Source: Actinomycetota bacterium
GTDB lineage: Bacteria > Actinomycetota > Acidimicrobiia > Acidimicrobiales > CADCSY01
Direction of reading: 5' to 3'
DNA length: 8,825 bases
NCBI GenBank assembly: GCA_019348335.1
Contig: JAHWJR010000071.1
Span: forward strand, 1 to 8,825
This document shows, in pieces, positions 1 through 6,552 of the stretch. A program made the position numbers and the translations under genes. Below the pieces are notes generated by a model. It did no database searches. It was not told the origin of the DNA and saw nothing but the letters and a program-made list of their open reading frames with translations. Numbering within the stretch: position 1 is the stretch's first letter; every line of letters begins with the position of its first letter.

Positions 1-3
1 GCC

Positions 4-240
4 TCACGCCTCGAAGGTGGGCTTGATGGCGTCGGCCTCGATGCGTCCGAGGATCCGCTGGTGCTCGGCGTCGTCGACCGTGGTGGCCTCGTCGACGAGC
101 ATGACCGGGATGTCGTCCCGGACCTCGTAGCGACGTTGCAGGCGGGGGTTGTAGAGCACGCCTTCGTCGGCGAGGTAGTACAGCGGGCCCTTGTCCTCGG
201 GACAGGCCAGGATCTCGAGCAGCTGGCGGTCGAGGGTCAC
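4..240 (-). CDS. Trm112-like small protein, cysteine-poor variant
   Basis: This is a 78-residue protein of the Trm112/UPF0434 type. It has the usual opening (LLEILACPEDKGPL, residues 7-20) and the usual close of the fold (YEVRDDIPVMLVDEA, residues 38-52). Classical members bind zinc through a CPxC pair and a second cysteine pair. Here only C13 remains: the second position of the first pair is D16, and the later pair is absent, so zinc binding is unlikely. Trm112 proteins activate methyltransferases in eukaryotes and archaea; the role of the actinobacterial copies beside phosphomannomutase is not established to my knowledge. The GTG start is chosen because it overlaps the mutase stop as GTGA and has purine-rich ribosome-binding sequences before it (GAGGA at 244-248, AAGGAG at 251-256). 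A longer upstream reading would run inside the mutase gene and looks non-coding. Family assignment is fairly sure; function is unknown. Confidence 0.85.
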   Translation of the reverse strand: MTLDRQLLEILACPEDKGPLYYLADEGVLYNPRLQRRYEVRDDIPVMLVDEATTVDDAEHQRILGRIEADAIKPTFEA

Positions 241-1625
241 GCTTCCTCGTCTCCTTGCCCGTCCCCCGACGGACGGCCGTCCGGCTGGCGGATGAGGGCG
301 AGGACCTCGTCGGTGTGGGCCTGGCACGCCTCGTCGGTGTCGGCCTCCAGGTTGAGGCGCAGGAGCGGCTCGGTGTTGGACGGGCGCAGGTTGAACCACC
401 ACGACCCGTGGTCGACGGTGAGACCGTCGAGGCGGTCCTGGTCGGCACCGGAGAAGTGGTCGGCCACCCGCTCGATGACCGCCGGCGGGTCGTCGACCCG
501 GGAGTTCACCTCTCCCGACGCCGAGTAGCGGTCGAGCGGCGCCACCAGCTCGGACAGGGGCACGCCGGCGACCGAGATCTGCTCGAGCACGACCAGGGCG
601 GCGACCAGGCCGGAGTCGGCCCGGTAGTTGTCGCGGAAGTAGTAGTGACCCGAGTGCTCGCCCCCGAACACCGCCCCGGTCTCGGCCATGGTCTGCTTGA
701 TGAAGCTGTGGCCCACCCGGGTCCGCACCGGCTTGCCCCCGTGCTCGAGGACGACCTCGGGCACGGCCTTGGAGCAGATGAGGTTGTGGAGGATGGTGGC
801 GCCGGGGTTCTTGGCCAGCATGCCGGTGGCGACCAGGGCGGTGGTCAGCGAGCCGGAGACGGGTGAGGCGTTCTCGTCGACGAGGAACACCCGGTCGGCG
901 TCGCCGTCGAACGCCAGCCCGACGTCGGCGCCGCGCTCGCGCACGGCCGCCTGCAGGTCACGCAGGTTCTCCAGCTGGATGGGATCGGGCGGGTGGTTGG
1001 GGAAGGTGCCGTCGAGCTCGGGGAACAGGTAGTCGACCTCGAAGGGCAGTCCCTCGAACACTGCCGGCGCCACCAGGCCGCCCATGCCGTTGGCGGTGTC
1101 GGCCACGAGGCGCAGCGGCCGCAGCGCCTTGGCGTCGACGAAGCTCCGCACGTGGTCGGCGTAGAGACCGATGAGGTCCTGCTCGGTGAGCGAGCCACGG
1201 GGGCCCTCGCCGGCGGCGATGCCCTCGGCGGTCCACTCCTTGATCTGCGCCAACCCGGTGTCCTGCCCGACCGGCTTGGCCCCGGGCAGGCACAGCTTGA
1301 TGCCGTTGTACTCGGGCGGGTTGTGGGAGGCGGTGAACACGGCGGCAGCGGCGTCGAGATGGCCCGCGGCGAAGTAGAGCAGGTCGGTGGAGGCCAGCCC
1401 CAGGTCGACCACGTCGACTCCCTGGCCCATGGCCCCGTCGGCGAAGGCGGCGGCCAGCTCCTCGCCCGACGGCCGCATGTCGCGGGCGACGAGCAGGCGG
1501 TCGGCGTCGGCGAAGCGGGCGAAGGCCGCCCCGATCCGCCGGCACAGCTCAGCGTCGAGCTGGTCCGGGACGGTGCCGCGGATGTCGTAGGCCTTGAAGA
1601 TGGAGTCGAGCGAGTCGAGGGACAT
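237..1625 (-). CDS. manB: phosphomannomutase/phosphoglucomutase (alpha-D-phosphohexomutase family)
   Basis: This cytoplasmic enzyme interconverts hexose-6-phosphate and hexose-1-phosphate (mannose and probably glucose), supplying sugar-1-phosphate for nucleotide-sugar synthesis. The 462-residue length is normal for the family, and all four signature loops are present in order. They are the phosphoserine loop TASHNP (98-103, catalytic S100), the Mg-binding loop DGDADR (240-245), the sugar-specificity loop GEHSGH (322-327) and the phosphate-binding loop RPSNTEP (414-420). The start is the ATG leading into MSLDSLDSIFKAYDIRG, where family homology begins. An upstream in-frame ATG at 1655 would overlap the preceding gene and adds an unlike segment. 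The gap to the upstream glycosyltransferase is 13 bp with only a weak ribosome-binding sequence (TAAGAG), so it is probably cotranscribed. The stop overlaps the GTG of the Trm112 gene. The symbol rests on the actinobacterial manB neighbourhood; substrate preference cannot be read from the sequence. Confidence 0.95.
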   Translation of the reverse strand: MSLDSLDSIFKAYDIRGTVPDQLDAELCRRIGAAFARFADADRLLVARDMRPSGEELAAAFADGAMGQGVDVVDLGLASTDLLYFAAGHLDAAAAVFTASHNPPEYNGIKLCLPGAKPVGQDTGLAQIKEWTAEGIAAGEGPRGSLTEQDLIGLYADHVRSFVDAKALRPLRLVADTANGMGGLVAPAVFEGLPFEVDYLFPELDGTFPNHPPDPIQLENLRDLQAAVRERGADVGLAFDGDADRVFLVDENASPVSGSLTTALVATGMLAKNPGATILHNLICSKAVPEVVLEHGGKPVRTRVGHSFIKQTMAETGAVFGGEHSGHYYFRDNYRADSGLVAALVVLEQISVAGVPLSELVAPLDRYSASGEVNSRVDDPPAVIERVADHFSGADQDRLDGLTVDHGSWWFNLRPSNTEPLLRLNLEADTDEACQAHTDEVLALIRQPDGRPSGDGQGDEEA

Positions 1626-1638
1626 GCTGGCTCTTACC

Positions 1639-2841
1639 CTAGTGCTGCGCCCCATGGGGCTCGGCCACCGGCAGGTCGTAGGCGCCGCGGCCCGACCAGC
1701 GCCGCAGCCGGAAGAGGTCGCCGACCATCCTCAGGGCGTCGACACCCACCCGCACCGTGGAGCCGGGGGCGGCCACGAGGGTCACCGGCACCTCGGTGAG
1801 CGACAGCCGGTAGCGCTCCACCAGGTGGAAGACCTCGACGTCGAAGGCGAACCCGTCGAGCTTGGTCCGGGAGAACAGCATCCGGGCCACGTCGGAGCGG
1901 AACGCCTTGCATCCGCACTGGGTGTCCCGGTAGTGGCCGAGCAGCACCACGGCGGTGAGCAAGTTGAACAGCCGCCCGCTGAGCGAGCGCACCAGTCCGG
2001 GACGGGCCACGTCGACCGAGCCGGCGTGGCGGCGGCTGCCCACCACGACGTCCCATCCCGACTCCACGCCGGCAAGGAGCCGCAGCACCTGGTCGGGGGG
2101 GTACGACAGATCGGCGTCCATGAACGCCACCGTGCGGCCCCGGGCCGCCAGCACGCCGGCCCGCACGGCCGCTCCCTTCCCCTGGTTGACCGGGAGCCGC
2201 AGCACCCGGGCGCCGGCGGCCTCGGCTTCGGTTGCCGTGGCGTCGCTCGACCCGTCGTCGACGACGAGCACCTCGACCCCGCCCTCGGCGTCCACGCCGG
2301 CGAGCGCCTCGTCGAGGCGACGGACCGTGCCGGCGATGCGGGCGGCCTCACCGTAGGCGGGCACGACCACGGTCAGGCGCAGCTCACCCGGAGGATCCGC
2401 CCGGGACCTGCGCACCGCCAGCCCCCGGCGGGTGGGCCGGACCAGGATGGCCCGGTAGGCGAGCACGCGGGCCGCACCGGCCACCAACAAGGCGAGGGCC
2501 TTGGCCCTGACCACCGGGCCCACCCGGGAGGGCACGGCCGGCGCCACCACGGTGACCACGGCGAGATCCAGGGCGCCGGCGAGCACGGCGGTGGCCACGA
2601 AGGCGGACGGGCGCTCGACCCAGCGGGTGAAGGGGTCCCCCGTGCTCGCCACCTCACGGTGCAACAGCCACGAGGCGACCGAGGCGACACCGACCGCAGC
2701 CCCATCGGCCGCCGGCACGGGCACCCGTGCGCCCTGGGTCAGCGCCAGCAGGACGCTGACGTCGATGGCGGTGACCACGCCGCTCACCGCGGCGAAGCGC
2801 CGCAGCGGCCGGAGCCGCGGCCGCCGGCGGGGTCCCGTCAC
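1639..2841 (-). CDS. GtrA-like membrane domain fused to GT2 polyprenyl-phosphate sugar synthase
   Basis: This 400-residue protein has two parts. Residues about 13-135 resemble GtrA, with a basic start, RFAAVSGVVTAIDV (15-28), and four hydrophobic segments (about 17-35, 47-61, 80-101, 110-133). GtrA proteins are thought to flip or help deliver polyprenyl-phosphate sugars. Residues about 155-385 form a GT-A fold GT2 domain of the DPM1/ALG5 type. It has VVVPAYGE (158-165), VVDDGSSDAT (193-202), NQGKG (219-223), the metal-binding DAD (242-244), VVGSR (266-270) and the DTQCGCKAF signature (306-314; commonly CGFK). The expected reaction is transfer of a sugar from a nucleotide sugar to polyprenyl phosphate; a mannosyl donor fits the adjacent mutase, but glucose is equally possible. 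The GTG start overlaps the upstream stop as GTGA, indicating translational coupling. In most bacteria these two domains are separate proteins, or the GT2 is fused the other way round. The GT2 assignment is firm; the GtrA assignment is good. Confidence 0.9.
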   Translation of the reverse strand: MTGPRRRPRLRPLRRFAAVSGVVTAIDVSVLLALTQGARVPVPAADGAAVGVASVASWLLHREVASTGDPFTRWVERPSAFVATAVLAGALDLAVVTVVAPAVPSRVGPVVRAKALALLVAGAARVLAYRAILVRPTRRGLAVRRSRADPPGELRLTVVVPAYGEAARIAGTVRRLDEALAGVDAEGGVEVLVVDDGSSDATATEAEAAGARVLRLPVNQGKGAAVRAGVLAARGRTVAFMDADLSYPPDQVLRLLAGVESGWDVVVGSRRHAGSVDVARPGLVRSLSGRLFNLLTAVVLLGHYRDTQCGCKAFRSDVARMLFSRTKLDGFAFDVEVFHLVERYRLSLTEVPVTLVAAPGSTVRVGVDALRMVGDLFRLRRWSGRGAYDLPVAEPHGAQH

Positions 2842-5363
2842 CCCGCTGGGTCGGTGTCCCTGGCCGGCGAAGCCCAGATGCGTCCGGCCGGCGGGCTCGC
2901 CGGCCGCGCCGGCGCAGGGCCACGCCTTGGCCCCGGCCCCTGGTCGTCGTCAGGCTCGGCGCCGGCCGGAGCTCCCCCATCGTCCGGGCCCTGGGCGCCG
3001 GCAGGGACGAGCACCCCGGCCCGCTCGGCGTCACCCTGGTCCGACTCGGCGGGGGAGACGGCCTCGGCGGCGGTATCGCCGTCGTCGTCCCCGTGCTCCT
3101 CGGGCCGTCGCGCGGCCACGGGCACCGCCCCGCTCCGGGCGAGGAGGACCAGGCCGGCGGCGCCGAGGGCGGTCAGCGCCCACGCCAGCCACTCGACCGG
3201 GGTGGTCCCGTAGCGCAGCTCCACCTCGGTGCCGGTGGGGACCACCACCATCAGGTTGGGGGCCACCCGCCAGGGCCCCTCGGCGCCCTCGGCCTTCCAG
3301 TTCGGGAAGTACGACGTCTTCACCAGCACCGGCGTCCCCGGGCGGTCGACGCGGAACGACAGGCGATCGACCGACGTCTCGACGTCGCTGACCTCGACGT
3401 CGGCCATGGGCCGGACGTCGGGACGCTCCCCCACCGCCACCCGCTGCCACGATCGGGGCCCCGACGCCGCCAGGAACACCTCTCGGGCCGAAGGGTCGAG
3501 GTACCACTCGACGGCTGGGTCGAGCCAGCCCCGGCCGCCGGGGGGAATGCCGTCGAGCACGGCCGGCTGGGCCGAGAGCGGCTCCACCAGCTCGGCTCCG
3601 TCCACCCGGTAGACCTGCCACGATCCGGAGGTCGCCACCAGTGTGAGGTCGGGCGAGGCCTCGGCCTGGCCCACGGCTTCCGGGGAGAAGGCCAGGTAGT
3701 AGCGCACGCCCAGGAGTTGCAGGTGCTCGACGCCGGCGGCGACGTCGAGGTCGCCGTAAGGCAGCTCGCGCTGTGCCCGTGAAGGCGCCGCCGACAGCTC
3801 CGACTGGTTGAGGAAGTGGAACGGCGTGGTCGCCGAGGCCTCGAAGTACAGGCCCTCCATCGAACCGATGCAGCCGTCGGTCGCGTAGGGCAGGAGCATG
3901 AGGGCCATGGGGGTGCCCAAGCGGTCGAGGTCGCTCTCGTACTCCCACATCGCCCGGCCGCAGCCGCGCTCCTCCCCGACGTCGCCCATGGTGGCGAGGA
4001 GGGAACGGAACTCCGGGTAGGCGGGCTTGCCCTGGTAGCCGCTGTAGTTCCAGTGCGCCCAGTCCGGGAGGAAGCTGCGGTCGGTGGTGCTCAGCCCGGC
4101 CCACCGGTAGGTCCCGTCGGCCGAGGTGGACCCGAAGGGCAGCGACCGCAGCGGCAGCCCCACGACCACCAGCACCGCCAACGTCGCCGCCACCGGCACG
4201 GCGAACACCACGGCGCGCACCGGCCGCTCCGGGCGGCGGGCCACCAGGGCAGCCAGCGACGAGGCCAGCTCGGTCACCGCCACGGCGGCGAGGAGGTAGA
4301 GGCACAGGTACCAGAAGGGCAGCAGGCGCGCGTTCCAGAGCCGGCCCTGGGGCGCCATCACGAAGCCGACGGCGAACGCCAGCGCCAGCAGGGCGAGGAG
4401 GATGCCCAGCCGGCGCCGGAACATGAACGACGTCACCACACCGACCGCAGCGAGGAGGGCCACCCACGTGATGTCGCCGGCGATGCCGGCGGTCGCCTCG
4501 TTGCCCAGCGCCCGCGTGAGCGTGCTGCCGAGGCGCCCGGGCAGGAGCGCCTCCGAGTAGGTGGTGAGCTTCTCCCAGCCCATGTCGTTGAGGTACGCCC
4601 GTCGCAGCACGAAGGGGACGGTCCAAAAGGCGGTGAGGAGGGCCCCCACCACGCCGGTGGTGGCCAGCCAACGAACTCGGGAGCGATCGGCATGGATCGC
4701 CAGGGCGAGCAGGGCCCCCACGACGGCGAAGATGGCGGGGATGACGTGGCTCAGGGTGCAGAGGGCCAGCACGACGGCCGTCCAGACCCGGTGGCGCCCC
4801 GTCTCCAGCCCCCGCAGGACCAGTCCGAGGAACACCACGGCCAGCGCCAGGCTGATGCTGAAGGCGAACTCGCCGGCCAGCGTGGAGGCCACGTTGCCGC
4901 CGTAGATGGTGAAGGAGCGGTCGAACAGGAAGGGGACGGCGGCCACGGCCAGCAGCGCCGGGCCGGGGAAGGGCAGGCGGGCGAGGCGGCCGAACGCCCA
5001 CGCCGCCACGGGCAGCGCCACCAGGCCGGAGACGGTGACGAGCTTGAAGGCCACGTTGTAGGGCAGCACGACGTCGAGGGCGACGATGACCAGGCTCGGC
5101 ACCACCATGTAGAAGTGGTAGGCGGGGAAGCCGGCGTACCAGTCGGGGCTCCAACCGGACAGCCGCCACTGCGGGAGCAGGTGGTCGCGCAGGAAGGCGG
5201 GACCCCACACGTGGGCGCCCATGTCGCCACCGGCCGGCACGGTGTCGGAGACGAGCAGCTCAGGGTGCAACTGGGCCAGGGTGAAGCTGACGGCCAGGGC
5301 GACCAGGACGGCGGTCAGGGTGCGCTCGGGGACGCGGCGGCGGAGACGGCGCGTCGAGCCCAT
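2838..5363 (-). CDS. large GT-C-like membrane protein, PTPS-related family
   Basis: This 841-residue polytopic protein resembles the '6-pyruvoyl-tetrahydropterin synthase-related' membrane family. Despite that name it looks like a GT-C glycosyltransferase, not a pterin enzyme. Near the N-terminus, after a first membrane segment (about 15-32), comes GGDMGAH (45-51), with D47 as candidate catalytic acid, then WSPDWYAGFPAYHFY (71-85), typical of the family. About a dozen hydrophobic segments follow up to residue 404. A large, probably extracytoplasmic domain (about 405-722, with C468 and C498 possibly paired) ends at a last membrane segment (about 724-742). The tail (752-841) is acidic, Pro/Gly/Ala-rich and probably disordered. 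GT-C enzymes take sugars from polyprenyl-phosphate donors, which fits the GT2 synthase translated next through a GTGA overlap. The ATG is chosen for GGAGG at 5368-5372, 4 nt upstream. An earlier ATG at 5432 lacks a ribosome-binding site and would place a perfect hairpin in the coding sequence. Donor and acceptor are unknown. Confidence 0.85.
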   Translation of the reverse strand: MGSTRRLRRRVPERTLTAVLVALAVSFTLAQLHPELLVSDTVPAGGDMGAHVWGPAFLRDHLLPQWRLSGWSPDWYAGFPAYHFYMVVPSLVIVALDVVLPYNVAFKLVTVSGLVALPVAAWAFGRLARLPFPGPALLAVAAVPFLFDRSFTIYGGNVASTLAGEFAFSISLALAVVFLGLVLRGLETGRHRVWTAVVLALCTLSHVIPAIFAVVGALLALAIHADRSRVRWLATTGVVGALLTAFWTVPFVLRRAYLNDMGWEKLTTYSEALLPGRLGSTLTRALGNEATAGIAGDITWVALLAAVGVVTSFMFRRRLGILLALLALAFAVGFVMAPQGRLWNARLLPFWYLCLYLLAAVAVTELASSLAALVARRPERPVRAVVFAVPVAATLAVLVVVGLPLRSLPFGSTSADGTYRWAGLSTTDRSFLPDWAHWNYSGYQGKPAYPEFRSLLATMGDVGEERGCGRAMWEYESDLDRLGTPMALMLLPYATDGCIGSMEGLYFEASATTPFHFLNQSELSAAPSRAQRELPYGDLDVAAGVEHLQLLGVRYYLAFSPEAVGQAEASPDLTLVATSGSWQVYRVDGAELVEPLSAQPAVLDGIPPGGRGWLDPAVEWYLDPSAREVFLAASGPRSWQRVAVGERPDVRPMADVEVSDVETSVDRLSFRVDRPGTPVLVKTSYFPNWKAEGAEGPWRVAPNLMVVVPTGTEVELRYGTTPVEWLAWALTALGAAGLVLLARSGAVPVAARRPEEHGDDDGDTAAEAVSPAESDQGDAERAGVLVPAGAQGPDDGGAPAGAEPDDDQGPGPRRGPAPARPASPPAGRIWASPARDTDPAG

Positions 5364-5367
5364 GCGC

Positions 5368-5372
5368 CCTCC
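5368..5372 (-). promoter_or_regulatory. Shine-Dalgarno deciding the GT-C gene start
   Basis: On the minus strand GGAGG is followed by GCGC and then ATG at 5363. This is the clearest ribosome-binding site in the window and favours this start over the in-frame ATG at 5432. The 4-nt spacing is slightly short. Confidence 0.65.
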
Positions 5373-5405
5373 ATCCTGCCAGCCCCGCCACCGTTCCGGC
5401 CCTCG

Positions 5406-5428
5406 GCTCACCGGCGGCTCCGGTGAGC
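5406..5428 (-). promoter_or_regulatory. perfect 9-bp inverted repeat before the GT-C gene
   Basis: The arms GCTCACCGG (5406-5414) and CCGGTGAGC (5420-5428) are exact reverse complements around a 5-nt loop. The element lies just after the stop of the zinc-ribbon gene (5440) and 42 nt before the GT-C ATG at 5363. No T-run follows it on the minus strand, so a classical intrinsic terminator is not supported. A U-less terminator, a leader hairpin that tunes readthrough into the four-gene block, or a protein-binding dyad all remain possible. Confidence 0.5.
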
Positions 5429-5439
5429 GCATGGCGCCG

Positions 5440-5652
5440 CTAGCCCCGGCGAGGGACCGCCGGCGCCGGTCGACCGGACATGGCCGCCAGCGCCGATGGA
5501 AGCTCGACCGGCATCTGGTCGTGGAACCACGAAGTCGACCGGCACGTCGAGCAGGAGCGCATCGTCACCGTAGAACGACCCGGGACCATCGAGATCTCCA
5601 CGAGCGGCGACGAACAGCGGGGGCAGTGCTGGGCACGAGGCGAAGACGGCAT
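5440..5652 (-). CDS. small zinc-ribbon protein
   Basis: This is a short protein of 70 residues from the chosen ATG. HCPRCSSPLVEISMVPG (9-25) is followed by a beta-rich stretch and then MRSCSTCRSTSWF (31-43). Two CxxC pairs (C10/C13 and C34/C37) with the second pair close to a Trp/Phe are typical of small actinobacterial zinc ribbons. The other five frames here show no such pattern. After residue about 52 the sequence becomes a Pro/Arg/Ala tail with no recognisable feature. The start is uncertain: an in-frame TTG at 5697 would give 85 residues, but the added segment lacks family character, and the ATG has only a weak purine stretch before it. The gene sits between the CPBP protease and the GT-C gene on the same strand, and its stop precedes a 9-bp hairpin. 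No function is assigned; metal binding, with a role in protein or nucleic acid contacts, is the general expectation. Confidence 0.65.
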   Translation of the reverse strand: MPSSPRAQHCPRCSSPLVEISMVPGRSTVTMRSCSTCRSTSWFHDQMPVELPSALAAMSGRPAPAVPRRG

Positions 5653-5729
5653 ACCCGTTGCTTCGGCTGTGGGTCTCGGCGACTGAAGTGACGACAAGGT
5701 GACGTTTCACACGAAGGACCGGGTGGTAC

Positions 5730-6479
5730 TCAGGCCAAGCCGGCGAGCAGGCTGACCACGGCGGTGAGGTTGAACGCCACGTGCGCCCAGATGGCCGGGC
5801 CCAGGCGGCCGGTGCGCACCGTCAGCACGCCAGCCACGATGCCGAACCCCACCAGGGCGGGAAAGTCGTAGATCTGGAAGTGGATGGCGCCAAAGACCAG
5901 CGACGACACCGCCACCGCCCACCCCTTGCCCCACCGGCGCTCGACCGCCCGCAACCACAGCCCCCGGTAGAACAGCTCCTCGAACACCGGAGCAGCCACG
6001 GCGACGATGGCGACGAGGAGGACCACGCCGACGACGTCGGTGGCGGCGGCGGTGAGCTCCTGGGCCGAGGTGCCCACCTTGTCGATGTCGATCCCGAGGA
6101 CCCGGTAGAGCGCGGCGACGAGCACCAGCAGCAGCACCTGGGCGCCCAGGCCCGCGGCCAGGCCCAGCGGCACGTCGCTCCAGCGCATGCGCAGCCCGAA
6201 GTCGGCGGCGAGGCTCCGGCGGCCCTTGGTGAAGGAGGACCACAGCGGGGCGCCGAGCAGGCCGGCCCACAGCGGCACCTGGAGCAGGGCCACCGCCCAC
6301 AGCGGGATCCCCCGGAGCTGGTCACGCCCGGTTGCCGCCAGGACCGGCAGGACGACCACGGCAGGGACCACGATGGTGAGCAGGGTCCCGAGCAGGGCAT
6401 CGCCCATCCCCCACCTGACCGGATGGTCGACGCCGTCGACGCCGCTGCCGCCGGCGGCGACGCGTTCCTCGGGCAGCAT
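5730..6479 (-). CDS. CPBP (CAAX protease/bacteriocin-processing) family intramembrane metalloprotease
   Basis: This 249-residue multi-pass membrane protein carries the three conserved CPBP motifs inside hydrophobic segments. They are EELFYR (167-172; E167, E168, R172), FGAIH (196-200; F196, H200) and HVAFN (233-237; H233, N237). These residues form the glutamate/histidine active site of the Rce1-like intramembrane protease fold. Hydrophobic segments lie at about 28-50, 58-80, 102-126, 147-166, 187-200, 207-222 and 228-247. Bacterial members process or modify membrane peptides or act as protein partners; the substrate here is unknown. The ATG at 6479 is chosen because the open frame above it, up to 6668, overlaps the DUF3499 gene and reads as low-complexity Arg/Pro/Ala. 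There is no clear Shine-Dalgarno; a TACCGT hexamer 6 nt before the ATG suggests a leaderless transcript. The gene ends before the zinc-ribbon gene on the same strand and could be cotranscribed with it. Confidence 0.9.
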   Translation of the reverse strand: MLPEERVAAGGSGVDGVDHPVRWGMGDALLGTLLTIVVPAVVVLPVLAATGRDQLRGIPLWAVALLQVPLWAGLLGAPLWSSFTKGRRSLAADFGLRMRWSDVPLGLAAGLGAQVLLLVLVAALYRVLGIDIDKVGTSAQELTAAATDVVGVVLLVAIVAVAAPVFEELFYRGLWLRAVERRWGKGWAVAVSSLVFGAIHFQIYDFPALVGFGIVAGVLTVRTGRLGPAIWAHVAFNLTAVVSLLAGLA

Positions 6480-6485
6480 GCGGAC

Positions 6486-6512
6486 ACGGTACTGGCGGGA
6501 TGTGACGGCCAA
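6486..6512 (-). promoter_or_regulatory. putative leaderless promoter of the CPBP protease gene
   Basis: On the minus strand a -10-like TACCGT (6491-6486) ends 6 nt before the ATG at 6479, which would place transcription initiation at the start codon. A -35-like TTGGCC (6512-6507) lies 15 bp further upstream, somewhat close for a normal spacer. No ribosome-binding sequence is present. Confidence 0.4.
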
Positions 6513-6521
6513 CCGGCCGTC
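6504..6521. repeat. 7-bp inverted repeat in the DUF3499-CPBP gap
   Basis: GACGGCC (6504-6510) and GGCCGTC (6515-6521) are exact reverse complements around the loop AACC. The element lies 31 nt beyond the DUF3499 stop and overlaps the -35-like hexamer proposed for the CPBP gene. It has no trailing T-run on the minus strand. It may be a weak terminator for the DUF3499 gene or an operator for the CPBP gene; GC richness makes chance dyads common. Confidence 0.35.
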
Positions 6522-6552
6522 GGAGGGTGGTCCTGGCCGGGCGGGCCGGTCG

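Noticed and set aside
1649..1660. 12-bp palindrome GCCCCATGGGGC at the end of the GT2 gene
   Set aside because: It lies in coding sequence and such palindromes are frequent by chance at this GC content; no terminator T-run follows.
1594..3213. Long plus-strand open frame of 539 codons
   Set aside because: It is antisense to manB, GT2 and the GT-C tail. Its product is Gly/His/Arg/Pro-rich with no motif, a typical shadow of GC-rich codon bias.
3816..5426. Plus-strand open frame of 536 codons, His/Gln/Gly-rich
   Set aside because: It is antisense to the GT-C gene, which has clear family motifs and membrane segments; the composition is that of mirrored codons.
5364..5432. Earlier ATG at 5432 for the GT-C protein
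   Set aside because: It has no Shine-Dalgarno and would include the perfect hairpin; the internal ATG at 5363 has GGAGG directly upstream.
5466..5477. 12-bp palindrome CCGGTCGACCGG
   Set aside because: It falls in the Pro/Arg tail of the zinc-ribbon gene, built from frequent GC-rich words; nothing suggests a site.
5408..5710. Minus-strand 100-codon frame overlapping the zinc-ribbon gene
   Set aside because: It shares the region in another frame but has no cysteine pairs or family features; the zinc-ribbon frame is more convincing.
5699..5710. GTGA-N4-TCAC dyad between the CPBP and zinc-ribbon genes
   Set aside because: It resembles a shortened CRP-type site, but the arms are only 4 bp and the spacer is wrong, so it is not supported.
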